From contig JAIWWG010000066.1 in assembly GCA_025435555.1 (NCBI GenBank), positions 124,001 through 188,000 on the forward strand: a stretch of 64,000 nt of DNA, given 5' to 3'. The DNA is from Chytriomyces cf. hyalinus JEL632 (taxonomy: Eukaryota; Chytridiomycota; Chytridiomycetes; Chytridiales; Chytriomycetaceae). Position 1 is the first letter of the stretch; every line of letters starts with the position of its first letter. This document shows positions 49,216 through 60,015 of this stretch, piece after piece. A program made the translations under genes and the position numbers. The notes under the pieces were generated by a model. It was not told where the DNA came from. It did not search any database and was given only the letters and a program-made list of their open reading frames with translations.

Positions 49216-51135
49216 TTGCACCCAATGGGCACTGATCAGGCTGAGAAGGAGCCACTCCGCAGCCAAACCAGCTCCAACGCCAAGAAAATGTCCATACCCA
49301 CGTTCCGGCACTCGGATTTGCGACATCCTCCGCCGTTGCCCGTCGGGGAAACCTCGCATCAGACAGAAACTGAGTCTACCCCTCTTGATGAAGCCTCCAA
49401 GCATAGAAACAGCAGAAGATCGATGCAGTCCACGACTTCGTCGTCACTGACAAACTCGACTATCCGCGAGATTACAGAGACTTGGACCGTGATTGCGCTC
49501 AAGATGAAGTGGAGCATTATCGCGCTGTCTCTTAACGGGATTCTGATTCTGTTTGTGTATAATCTTCAGAATGGGTTGAACATTGATATTGACAGGGCGG
49601 TGGTTGCGAACTATGGCGGGGTCGCGTTAGAACTAGTGTTACTGATCTGCAACATTATTTCCATATGGAGCTTGGAGGAAGCCGCGTCGTGCATCTTTGG
49701 ATACCTGCTCTGCCAGAAGAGCGGCTTCAGCCTCGCCGTCTGCGGCTACCTGCAAACCCCGTCCTTCTCCAAGCTCGCTTTCTCACAAACGTTGTCTCTG
49801 ACGAGCCCGTCCCGGAAAGTCCTTACAAGAATCTCGTTCATCTGGATCACGGCCGAAGCCCTGAAGCTCCTCACACCCTTTAGCGCCATCACGATCCGCG
49901 CCAAACAGTTTGCAATGTTCAACGACGTGAGCGACTGCATCTACTTTGTGCAAGACGATGTAACAGGCCCCGTCGACCGAGGCTGGCCCACATTCGCGGC
50001 GGAGGGTGGAGTCACAGAGTACGTGTTTGGATCCTCGCTGGGGTACATGCGCTCCGAGGTGCCTGGCATCAACGTAACGACTGCAATCTACCCTCCGACC
50101 CTGATCTCACCACTCAACAACGGCGATACAATCATTGGCCTTGGCTTCTCTGCCGAGATATTCTCCACCTGCAAGTGCGCGTCCGGCATCAACGAAGCCG
50201 CGTTTGTTGCAGTAGGAGTCAATAGGAACCATGTCAACAAAACCATCTCTCTGCTCACGGGCATGAAGCAGAAAATGGGCATCACGTTTGGTCTCGAATA
50301 CGATGAAAAATCCATTCAGATTTCCAACGTGTTTAGCGGTGTCAGCACTTGTGGGGGTGCAGGCACAGACATAATTCTGCCTCTCGTCTGCACTACTGCC
50401 ATATACAACCACAACGCCATTATGGTGGAGAACACGTTCATGACGGACGGAACAACTGCATCAATTGCTCCCGACGTTGTGAAAGCCATGGAAATTGTGG
50501 GGCCGGGGAATATTGAAAACTGGCTGGCGTTTGGGCTCAACTGTCTCATTGAAGGACCCGTGTCTGGATTTCTTCTCCCACCGACTGTTCCGGGGCAAGT
50601 GAACCCACTTCTGTGGTGGACTACACCGAATCTCATTGCAATTGATCGCGCCGCGGTGGAGGCTGGGATGGAGACCATGTACTCGGTGCTCTTCAAAGGA
50701 TCCATACAACGAACCTACACATCCATGGCAACACAGTGTCCCCGCAAAAACACGTTAAACTCACACGTGACTACTATGGAGATGCTACCTGAAGGAGTGT
50801 TTGTGACGCAGATTATGCTCGCTGTTCAAATGGCCATTTCTCTGTGTTCAATCGCTGCGTTTGTCGTCTGGTTTTTTTCTCCCAACCCAATTGGCCCTGC
50901 AGTTAGAGCCACCTCCGAGAGCGTGTATCTGATGACGCTGCTGACGTCCTCCCCGCATCTGGGAGTTGGGCTGAATGAGCTGTGCAATGCAGAAACCTAC
51001 GCCATCTGGCAGAGACTGGACGTTATATGCCGCATTGGGGAGAGTTTGGATACATTGGAAGAGGACATTGGCAAGATTATCGTCGACAAACCGTCGCTGG
51101 TGAGGCCAGTTCAGAATGGGAAGAAGTACTACTGA
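49216..51135 (+). CDS. Membrane protein of an unrecognised family, paralog A
   Basis: An intronless 639-aa protein I cannot assign. After about 80 Ser/Thr-rich residues comes REITETW, then two clear membrane helices (KWSIIALSLNGILILFVYNL; a second around LELVLLICNIISIW). A third weaker one is in SFIWITAEALKLL. A segment of about 300 residues with paired cysteines and N-glycosylation sequons (NVTT, NKTI) follows and is probably outside the cell or in a lumen. A last helix (QMAISLCSIAAFVVWFF) leads to a 75-residue C-terminal tail ending IIVDKPSLVRPVQNGKKYY. The whole core of about 555 residues is clearly homologous to the gene at 55140-58825. Short exact blocks shared by both include FGYLLC, YFVQD, YVFGSS, FMTDGTTASIAP and RIGESL. 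No catalytic motif is visible. Confidence 0.85.
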   Translation: MHPMGTDQAEKEPLRSQTSSNAKKMSIPTFRHSDLRHPPPLPVGETSHQTETESTPLDEASKHRNSRRSMQSTTSSSLTNSTIREITETWTVIALKMKWSIIALSLNGILILFVYNLQNGLNIDIDRAVVANYGGVALELVLLICNIISIWSLEEAASCIFGYLLCQKSGFSLAVCGYLQTPSFSKLAFSQTLSLTSPSRKVLTRISFIWITAEALKLLTPFSAITIRAKQFAMFNDVSDCIYFVQDDVTGPVDRGWPTFAAEGGVTEYVFGSSLGYMRSEVPGINVTTAIYPPTLISPLNNGDTIIGLGFSAEIFSTCKCASGINEAAFVAVGVNRNHVNKTISLLTGMKQKMGITFGLEYDEKSIQISNVFSGVSTCGGAGTDIILPLVCTTAIYNHNAIMVENTFMTDGTTASIAPDVVKAMEIVGPGNIENWLAFGLNCLIEGPVSGFLLPPTVPGQVNPLLWWTTPNLIAIDRAAVEAGMETMYSVLFKGSIQRTYTSMATQCPRKNTLNSHVTTMEMLPEGVFVTQIMLAVQMAISLCSIAAFVVWFFSPNPIGPAVRATSESVYLMTLLTSSPHLGVGLNELCNAETYAIWQRLDVICRIGESLDTLEEDIGKIIVDKPSLVRPVQNGKKYY

Positions 51136-51176
51136 AATGAGCAGTTTTCCATAAATAAACAAAATATTCTTCAAAA

Positions 51177-52200
51177 ATGCGATTTCAGCAGCTGTGTTGT
51201 TGGGTCCTGCTGTGGTTTGCAGCCTGCTGCAGTGCGAAGCTCACTGACGAGGAGAAGCGGGTCCTGAAAGAGGCGGCGGACGAGGCCGACAAACACATTC
51301 GGTGAGTTCCGGCAGCGCCCCAATTTAGCTCATCACCCCCACAGCTGACATCCTCCATAGCACCATTGAACACAGTGACTTGGCAACATTCATAGGAAAA
51401 GGCTACTACTTAATAACGTATGGGGCGACCTGGTGCCGGTAAGCGAAACGTCTCACATGGACGTTTTTGCTGCGGGAGGCAGAGCAAAAGGACTGACGAC
51501 CCTCCTCCAAAAACCCCCAGGCTCACGCAACGATTCACCCCGCACTGGCTCGAAGTCCAGGACGAATTTGACCACCGCGGATGGAACAAAGTTCCAAATT
51601 TCGGGATCGGGAAAGTTCAGTGCGCTGTTGATGAGGCCTTCTGCGTAAACACAATGGGCACGCATGACGGCTACCCCGATATTCGGCTGTACTGGAACGG
51701 GCAGCTTCTGGAAGAGTATAACCACGGATGGGACAAGGACTCGATCATACGGTTCCTGGAACATGTGTACGAGTTTGTCAAGCAGGAACACATTGAAGCA
51801 GCGGTGCCAGAGCATGTTGAGATTATGAAGAAGGTTGAGAAGGAAAAGCCTGCCGCTCCGGCTCCGTCGCGTGAGCCTATTCATGAGCAGATTGATGTGA
51901 TAAAGCACCTCGACGATAACATGCTGGACCACGACAGAGTGGACGAGGAGTACTACAGAAAAGAGCTGGGCCATCAAATCCAGGATTACAATGTACGTGA
52001 ATCTCAGCTCTTGATTTGATCTGAACAAGGATATGTTCTGACGGTTTATTCTCTCGCACACTTCCCAGGATGAAGTCAAGTACGCGCGAATCACAGGAAT
52101 CTCAGTCTTTGTATGTGCATGCGCCATGGTCGCCCTGTTTGCGCATTCTAGGCGATCGAAGCTGTCAAGCCGTTACCAGCAAGTCACGGATCGATCCTGA
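51177..52200 (+). CDS. Thioredoxin-fold type I membrane protein with CXXT site (TMX/PDI-like)
   Basis: Four exons (51177-51301, 51361-51438, 51521-51992, 52069-52200) give 268 aa. A signal peptide (CCWVLLWFAACCSA) is followed by a thioredoxin domain. The active site, formed across a splice junction, reads WCRLTQRFTPHW. Aligned with PDI it has Cys67 but Thr in place of the second cysteine. The cis-Pro motif is present (GYPDIRLYWNG). A charged Glu/Lys/Pro linker leads to one C-terminal helix (ISVFVCACAMVALFA) with a basic cytoplasmic tail. A CXXT site cannot make the usual intramolecular disulfide, so the protein may act as an isomerase, a trap for mixed disulfides or a chaperone. It sits only 42 bases after paralog A. 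Confidence 0.8.
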
Positions 52201-52535
52201 CAATGTTTTCTGTAGTTCAGCGCTAAGTATTTTACCAACACAAAACAATAAAAGACGCGTTAAGCAGGAAGTTGATGCGAGAGGATGACTGGAGGGTGTA
52301 TCTTAACGTCACAGAAAAGGGGAGCATGTATTACAACTACATGCGAGGGATGCGTGGAAGAATACTGTGGAATAGCAGGGAATGTTCCGGTGTCAGCAAT
52401 TGTCGCAGTAATCCAAAAAGCGGGATTTGCAAGTCCAAGCAGTTGGTTGGGCCGAAACAAAAGATTGACAAAAGAAGATCCAACTGAAATACCACACTGA
52501 CATTCCCACAACACCCAACAACACACCCCGAACAA
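52201..52535. other. Short intergenic region
   Basis: 335 bases. It contains an AATAAA at 52247-52252 that could end the thioredoxin-fold gene. Overlapping short open frames have no recognisable features. Confidence 0.4.
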
Positions 52536-53186
52536 ATGACTCTGACGGTGCGCATCCGCAGTCTTATTGAAAGCACCGTCTACGCAGCCACTCTGCCGTT
52601 ACGCCTTTTTGTGCGTGCGTGGATGGCCTTCAGCTACTTCAGCCTCCTCTTTGCCTCCCTGGCAAACGCCATCGTGACCGGACTCTCTCCAGCCCCACGC
52701 AAGACACTCATTGTTGCAAATCCACCACCCCCACCGAACCCATCTTGTGTTACAACCCTTCCTGCCCACCACGGCCACAATATACCCTCCACACCAGTCC
52801 CCAAGAGCAGGATCCCCATCGCCAGCCCGCCTCGTTACACGGCGTCACTCGATGTCAAGTCGCCACGGTTTCCGGCATCGCTTCGTGACAGCCCCGTTCG
52901 TAAGAACGATCCAAAAAATGAAGTGGTGGAGTTGTTGGACATCAATGAACGACGACGTCGCGTCAGCAGTGGAGCCAGCAGCACAGCGAGTAGCAGTGCC
53001 ACAATTGCTGCGACTGGTGTGAATCCTCGGGATTATTTTGCAGAGAAGCTCGCTGCCAAGATGATGTTGATGGAGGCACAGGAGGGTGGCAAACCAGTGG
53101 TCAACAGACGCCGGGCCAGTTCCACAGTCATTTCTGAGGCGAGACAGAGAAGGCTGTGTGAGGACTTAGCCTGGCTTCTGGAGTAG
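52536..53186 (+). CDS. Orphan 216-aa protein with one N-terminal hydrophobic region
   Basis: I do not recognise this protein. Residues 15-50 are hydrophobic with aromatic residues (AFSYFSLLFASLANAIV). A Pro/Ser/Thr-rich stretch follows, then two short basic segments with RRRRVSSG and RRRASS, which look like basophilic-kinase sites. An amphipathic Ala/Gl-rich helix (DYFAEKLAAKMMLMEAQEG) lies near the end. The reading frame is uninterrupted with no introns, and composition matches the neighbours. It is convergent with RIB1, 228 bases away. It may be a lineage-specific gene. Confidence 0.5.
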   Translation: MTLTVRIRSLIESTVYAATLPLRLFVRAWMAFSYFSLLFASLANAIVTGLSPAPRKTLIVANPPPPPNPSCVTTLPAHHGHNIPSTPVPKSRIPIASPPRYTASLDVKSPRFPASLRDSPVRKNDPKNEVVELLDINERRRRVSSGASSTASSSATIAATGVNPRDYFAEKLAAKMMLMEAQEGGKPVVNRRRASSTVISEARQRRLCEDLAWLLE

Positions 53187-53414
53187 CTTTTGGAGTATCT
53201 TTTGGAGTAGTAGCAGCTAGCGTTTTGGAGAGGGTGATGGCGCTGCCAATAGCCTTTGTAGTCATAAGAATACACACAGTGATCGATGCGTTAACAGTGG
53301 TGAAATGAAGAATGTATGTATATTTTGTAGTTGCTACACACAAAAATGGAGCAGTTTTCTGTTCGAAAAGCCGCTATCGCAGGTGGAGAAAGTAGAAGAA
53401 AGAGTTGGAAATGT

Positions 53415-54639
53415 TCATGCCTCGGAATTAGCTGTTGCAGCTACGCTGTTAAGAAATTGGTTTGGAATATCCAAAATATGTCCCATCTTTTGCACCTTCG
53501 TGACCAGGTACTCGTCACGGTCTAGCACGGCACGGTCCGTCAGACTCCAACTTGCTGGAATCATTGGTACCCGCTCACTCACGACGACACCGTCGTGGAT
53601 GATGCTCTGGACCTTGTGAGGGTTATTGGTTAGAAGACGCACACTTGGAATTTGAAGGTCCCGCAGAATGGCGCTCGCAATTTTGTAGGTACGTGCGTCT
53701 GCTGGGTGGCCCAGTTCAATGTTGGCGGTGTGTGTGTCGAAGCCTTGGTCGATGAGGTTGTAAGCTCTACAAACATGAAATGGTTAAGTCAAACTTGTCA
53801 AGCCATCAAGAGTAACGTCTGCGCGTTCGTTATCTCACCTCATCTTTTCTTTGAGACCAATGCCGCGACCTTCTTGCTTCAAGTAAAGAATTACTCCGCG
53901 CGATTCGTCCGACATACGCTTCATGGCTTCGACGAGCTGCTCGCGACAGTCACATCGGTTAGATCCGATTGTTTCACCAGTGAAGCAGCATGAATGGATT
54001 CTAGCCAAAGGGGCCTGCAGTTCTCCGTTGGCGTCTTTTGAGTGGGCAAAGAATTAGTTTCAGGCTAATTGTTCAAGTTGTGACAGCACTTGAGGCACAT
54101 GGAGTTTCAAAAAAAGTGAAGGACAGGGTGGGGGCCTATCGAGGAAAAAACTCACCAACAGCAGCTGCGGCAGTGAACGGAACAGTGGCTCCTCTTGTTC
54201 GCCGATCCTTTTCAGTCTCCCCAGGGACAGGTTTTTCCAGAGAGTGACTCCAAATGTTCTTGTCGGTGCCGTAGCCGTAGACGAGGGCAAGGTGTTCCTC
54301 CTCGTCTTCATCGTTGGAGTAGAGAAGAAGACTGAGGGTCTCGTCGCAGTACTCGGATGGAATGCGGGTGCGGACAAGACATGTGGCAGTGACTTGGTCA
54401 GATTTCAGGGCTACCTCGGGCACAGGGGCGGCCGTGGTGGCAGATGCAACAGTGGTGTCATCAGATTCGGCGACGGAAGAGCCGCAGGAGGAAGTCGCCG
54501 TTGTGGGAGCGATAGGAAGCTGGTGACCGTAGAATCCAGTTGGCTGGGCGTTGAGGGAGGCTGAGTGTGCGGTGTGCGATGATGCGTCTTGCAGCTGTTG
54601 AGAAACTGAAACAGCGGCGGCGGAGGAAGTTGGGCTCAT
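53415..54639 (-). CDS. RIB1: GTP cyclohydrolase II (riboflavin synthesis)
   Basis: This enzyme opens the imidazole ring of GTP to 2,5-diamino-6-ribosylamino-4-pyrimidinone phosphate, the first step of riboflavin synthesis. Three exons (54639-54156, 54034-53839, 53766-53415) give 343 aa. The zinc site is intact, with [17 protein letters not shown] providing three cysteines. The GTP-binding segment [15 protein letters not shown] follows, then [19 protein letters not shown] and LLTNNPHKV. The first exon adds about 75 Ser/Thr/Ala-rich residues before the conserved domain, longer than in bacteria but usual in fungi. No bifunctional RibB domain is present. It is divergent from paralog B (500-base gap). 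Confidence 0.93.
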
Positions 54640-55139
54640 AGTTGGTGGTTGTGCGATGGATATTTTTGGAATCAGTCCACAGATTCGGGAATCACAAACT
54701 CTGATTTTAAAGGGTCCGTTCCCTCAACATTTCAAATCCTGACCTTCGAAATGCACAATTTTCAACGCTTTCAAATTCAACGATTACACATCTTCAGCTC
54801 GAGAAACGTGACGGACGCTTGCCGTCTTCAACTGCACTTCCTCTCGCCGAGACACGCGAGCACAGGAGAGCCACGGGAAGGACGGCGTCAACGGACCCTC
54901 GCAGCCGCGTTTTTATACCCCAGTCGTGATGTGCTGCCACACAAGCTCAGCGCACAAAGGAGATGTCGAGCGGTAATGTATATTGACAGAGCATGAACAC
55001 ACTGATACGTGAAATAGTATCTTGGATTGCATTTCCCTCAAAGTACTTGCCAGTTGCTGTTAAAGTTTGAGAGTGGTTAAATTTAGAAACAGGGCATGGT
55101 TGTCCAAAGTTTTTTAAAGAGATTTGCAGAACTTGTCAG
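54640..55139. promoter_or_regulatory. Divergent promoter of RIB1 and paralog B
   Basis: 500 bases between divergent starts. There is a short direct repeat of TTTCAAAT-like sequence (54733 and 54769). No FMN riboswitch-like structure is apparent, and none is expected for a fungal RIB1. Confidence 0.35.
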
Positions 55140-58100
55140 ATGAGTGGCAACCAACCTCTCCCTCCTGAGGCAACGCTATTGTTACCCGGCCCAGTAAACG
55201 ATCAATACGCGGTCCTCATCGAGGGAGACACGTTTTCAGAATCCGACAAAAGTACTGAGTGCGGCGACGGCGAAATCAACGCGCTACGACAAAGCGAGAT
55301 CGAGCATGTCCCTACAATATCGAAAACCTCGCTCGAAGCGTATGATACACGAGCAGCCCGTGAAAGCGCCGTGGAAAGTCCAAGTCCTCGGCGCTCAGGC
55401 ATCCCCAAACGACACTCCTACGACCCACAGGCAGCGGCATCTGGAGAATCTGCGCCGGAAGCGTTTGACGGTTCAATGCACTTTTCTCAGGATAATGATT
55501 ATTTTATTACGCGTCCATCTCAAGCTGAAGACTTCAGTGCACGAGAGTTTCTTTTCGATTTGAAGCGCGATATTTACCCGGAGGAAACTGAAGGACTCGT
55601 GGCTCCTACTGCCTCAACCGCTTACGTTACTCTGTCGAATGATCAGGATGATGTGCGTCCGCAGGATCCTCAAACAATGGTCTTTGAAGAAAACTCAGAT
55701 TCAGCTGCGCGAACTTCAACAGTGCCGACCACAAAAACGGCATTGGGGCCGAATTTTGTGAAGACTGTTTCGGTCTATTTTGATGGGGCAGACAAAAAAA
55801 CTGTCCCGCTCAAGTTCGATGGCGGAGAACAGACATCCTACCTACCCTTGGACCATTCGGATGAGATGCTGAATTCAGCCGACTTGATCTCTTCAATGGC
55901 ATATTCCCGGCCAGGGGGTACTCCAAAACGAACGCTGTCGTTGTCCGGCTCCCCAAAACCAACAGGCTCCCTTAAACGAAAGCCAACCACCGCGTCTTCA
56001 GGCATCTTAGCTGCTGCATTGTCGCGAGGAAGCTCGCTCCGGTTTGGCAGTCTTAAGAAACTGCTTTCCGGCAATGATGTGGATCCTCAGATGGATTGCG
56101 ACTCGTCGAAAACGGCAAGCCCAATGACCGCTGAGAAACGAACATTTTCATTCAGTTCCATCCGCGTCGGCAAAGCATCTGCGGAAATCCATCCTGACCT
56201 CCCTACGACGTTCAAGCCAATCAAGTCGACAAACCTATATGGCCTAAACACACAGCACAGTCCCGCCGGCCAAGCGGAAGGCTACGCGAGTCCAACCATG
56301 CCCCACTCTGCAATATCAAAGAGAAGACAAGAGGGCCGGAAGATGGGTGCCGTGACGTTTGCGGAGGACAGCGAAATGATCGAAATGAGCTTCCACGAAC
56401 AGGAGTCGGCGTCGAATGAGTCTCTGAACCACTCGCATAAAAGCGGTAAAAATGAAGATTTGGGCATCATCTTTTTACTTCATGCAGTTGATACTCACCC
56501 TCCCTCTCTCCCATTGCGATATGGAACTTGTTCCCAGTTTGCGACAGCATCTCGGAGGAAGACACCAAAAAGCAGCCAGCAAGCTTAACGAAAACCATCA
56601 TGTCCATTCTTTTGACTACTCCAACATTGATTCGAAGAGCCGAGGCGGATGTAGAGGCAGACCAGAGCAACAAGCGTCGAGACAGCATCCTCAACACTAT
56701 CAGCCACCGCGTCTCGGAGTCATCCAGATCGAGCACCGGATTGATTCTTTCGCGCATTCCTTCAAATGCTTCAAAGTCCAGTACTTCAGACGTAACCCCG
56801 ACCGACACGCCGCGCATTTTTGCTTCTGGTAAGAGAACAAACAAAAAACTACTTTTGAACGCTCCAAAAACTCATGGCAAAACAAAAGTGGACAAATTGG
56901 TGCTTGATCTGGTGACAGGGAGAGCAACTCCAGGCCAACATCCAGAAAGCCATCACGATAAAAACGAAGACTTGCTGAAAATCCCCGCCGAGCACATTGC
57001 GAAATCAGAAAGTTTTTCAGCTCTCAGCATCACTGAGGCGGGAGCCTCGCTGCGCTTTTCCGAGTACCTCGAAACTTCAGCGTGGAACAACACACATGAA
57101 GTCTCGAGATCCAAAAGGACTTCTCAGTCGTCTTTGGGCAATTCAAACGCACGAGAAGTCACCGAGACTTGGGCCATAATCGCAAAAAGAATGAAGTGGG
57201 TGTTTCTCAGCCTGATACTGAACGGGGGATTGCTCGGAGTGCTGGTATTCGCGAAAGAAGGGGTCCAGGTCCAGCTGAGCGCCACAGCGGTCAACCAGTT
57301 TGCCGGAATATTCCTTCTCATCATTCTTCTAATCTCAAACATGCTGACCATTTGGTCACTGAACGATGCCGCCGCATGCGTGTTTGGTTACCTGCTGTGC
57401 AACAAAGACGGGTTCACTTTTGCTGCTTGCGGCTATGTCCAGGCAAATTCGTTGCTCAAAATGAACTTTGCCCAGAAACTGTCACTCACAAGTAAATACC
57501 GCAAAAATCTGACGCGAGCCTCGTTCATTTGGATCCTCGTCGAAATGCTCAAGGTCTTGAGTCCAATCAGTGCAATGGGAACCAGTGCCTCACCGTATGC
57601 AGTTTATAACAGCGTCAGCGCATGTGTTTACTTTGTACAAGACAATGAGGTCGGCCCCCACGATAGAGGCTGGCCAACTTTGGATACAGAAGCAGGAGTT
57701 AGCGAATATGTCTTTGGCTCATCCATTGGCCACATGCGGTCAGAGATGCGAAATCTCAATTTCAGCACTGCGATATTCCCTCCTTCCCTGATATCACCAC
57801 TCAACGACGGTGACACAATTCAAGGGTTGGGATTTTCTGCAGATATTAGCACAGTATGCCGTTGTTCTACTGGGTTCGACGCAGCTTCGTTTGCAGCTGC
57901 TGGAGTTGACAAGTCTCAAGCCGAAGATGTGCTGGAAGCGTACCAAAATCTGAAAAAACAACCTGGAATCACGTTTGGTACCATAATTCAAAACGACTCT
58001 CTCGTGATTTCCAATGTTTTTAGTGGGTATCCAGTGTGCGGTGGGAACAATCCGGGAAAACGAAACCTGCCGTTAGTCTGCTCAACCACAATCAGCAACC

Positions 58101-58825
58101 ATCAGGCCTTGATGGTTGAAATAGAGTTCATGACTGACGGAACAACGGCATCCATTGCTCCGAATATCGTGCATCCAATGTACATTGTATCAACAGCTGA
58201 TGTAAAGCGTTGGTTGTCCTTTGCGATCATGAAAATGACCAACGGGCCTGTCTCGTTCTATGAAACACCGGCCACGGTGCCAGGAAGCTTATCTCCTTTG
58301 CTATGGTGGACTTCTCCGAATCTTATGGCCATTGATCGCGCTCTAGTGGAGGCAGGCATCGAGACAATGTACGCTATCCTCTTTAAAGGAGCGATTCAGC
58401 GGACATATTCCACCATGGCGACAGGATGCCCACGAAAGAATATGCTAGCATCCTATAACTCGTTAATTAAGATTAACGATTCTGCGTTCACGTCTTCCTG
58501 CATTCTTCTTGGCATTCATTTGTTTTTCACACTAATATCGGCTGTATCGTTTTTGCTATGGTTTTTGTCGGCACATCCCATCGGGCCGGCTGTTCGAGCC
58601 ATGCAGGAGAGCATATACATGGTAGCATTGCTAGGGTCTTCTTCTTTTGTAGGAATTGGGTTGCCGCAGTTGTGCAATGCGGAAACCTATGCGATCTGGC
58701 AGAAGCTTGATGTTCGATGTAGGATTGGGGAGAGCCTGAATTCAACAGAGGAAGAAATTGGAAAGATTGTTGTGGACAAACCGGCGCTTGTGCGGCCCCT
58801 CAAAAATGGGAAACGATATTGCTGA
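55140..58825 (+). CDS. Membrane protein of an unrecognised family, paralog B
   Basis: Two exons (55140-56445 and 56538-58825; intron 56446-56537) give 1197 aa. The C-terminal 555 residues are a full-length paralog of the protein at 49216-51135, with the same order: REVTETW, two N-proximal membrane helices (KWVFLSLILNGGLLGVLVFA; FLLIILLISNMLTIW), a long cysteine-containing lumenal or extracellular segment, a final helix (LISAVSFLLWFLS) and a tail ending KIVVDKPALVRPLKNGKRYC. The first 640 residues are absent from paralog A. They are Ser/Thr/Asp-rich and probably cytoplasmic, with clusters of basophilic phosphorylation-like sites (RRSG, KRTLSLSG, KRTFSFSS, KRRQEGRK). The function is unknown; a regulated channel, receptor or adhesin are all possible, and I have no motif favouring one. 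Confidence 0.82.
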
Positions 58826-59053
58826 AAAAAAGACATCCCAATACAACTGTTACCTTTCTGCTCGAACGAAGCTCCCGTACTGTTGTTATACGTACGCATG
58901 GACCCATAATCAGCGCGATGGGTCATGAGTAAGATTTATGTTCTGGACCTCCCCCCTTGTCCGAGCCAAGGTTATTGCTTTGCTTGCAATTTTTTTATCC
59001 GGGCGGGATCATATCAACGCGTCAACAACTGCCAACATTTTGAACTGCCATCA

Positions 59054-59898
59054 ATGCACATCAACACGCTCTGTCTCTTGGCATGGAGCGCACGCCTTAC
59101 GCAAGTCTCATCGCAATCTCTCACTGACTTGGAGTCGCCAAACCTGGACATTCAGGGCGAGCTGGACTGGAATTCACCCATTTCTCAACAAGATGTGCCA
59201 ACAACGAATGCAGATGTTCTGGAAGTCGAGATTATCTCTGCCGCAGTTGAAGTGTCTCCGGATGCAAATGCAATGAGCTCTGGATCCGGGGAAACCTTTT
59301 CCGACGCTTTCGCAGGAATTGAAGCTGTACCGACTGCTGCGGACAGCTTCATGGCCGAGCCAGCACCGACCATCACCAGCCTAGAGGCAAGGACAACAGC
59401 AGCAGCTTCCGAAGAGCCTGTCGACATTTTGAGCATCATTTCAGTCATTGCCAATATTATACCCAACGTCGTCAATGTCGTATTCACAATCTCGTCCATG
59501 GCTGCGACGTCAGATCCGTGCGCAAGTGACTGCTTGTCTGCAATTGGGAACGTGTCAGATCCGACGAGTCTCGTGCTCTTTTGCGTAAGTTTCAAACTTT
59601 TAAGCACCGCGTTTCTTTGTCAGCAATTTTGAACTCTCTTCCGCAGAAAAACTCGGACCAAATCACAACATGTCAGAGCGAATGTCCAAGCAACTCTTAC
59701 TTGGACTCGCTCATCAGCGCGTGTAGCCGTGCGGTCCCAGCACTCGGCCAGGCGAGTCAGTCGAAAGGGTTGTCACCGTCGAGTGCGCCCGCACCGCCTT
59801 CCCCAGCTGCAAGCGGTACGCGCTGCATCACAGAAAACCTTTTGTCTTCTTGGGTGGTGGTCCATATAATGTTGGCTTTGCTGTTTTGTGTTTTGTGA
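59054..59898 (+). CDS. Predicted GPI-anchored surface protein, one six-Cys module
   Basis: Two exons (59054-59584 and 59647-59898) give 260 aa. The start gives a weak signal peptide (MHINTLCLLAWSARL). Another ATG at 58938 in a different frame begins a better one (VRAKVIALLAIFLSG), so a missed first intron is possible. An acidic/Ser/Thr stretch is followed by a hydrophobic segment, then the module: PCASDCLSAIGNVSDP, LFC, intron in phase 0, then TTCQSECP and SAC. A Ser/Pro-rich stalk and a C-terminal hydrophobic tail (WVVVHIMLALLFCVL) look like a GPI-attachment signal. The downstream gene carries two copies of the same module with introns at the same place. Role: probably cell-surface; no known family recognised. 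Confidence 0.6.
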
Positions 59899-60015
59899 AT
59901 GGGGTTTACTTTGTAAACACGAATAAACATATTTTATAAAAATGCCGAAAGTAGTTGGTGTGACATCCGCCCCGCCCGTCCAAATAAAAAAAACCAACTT
60001 CAGAAATAGTCGGCA

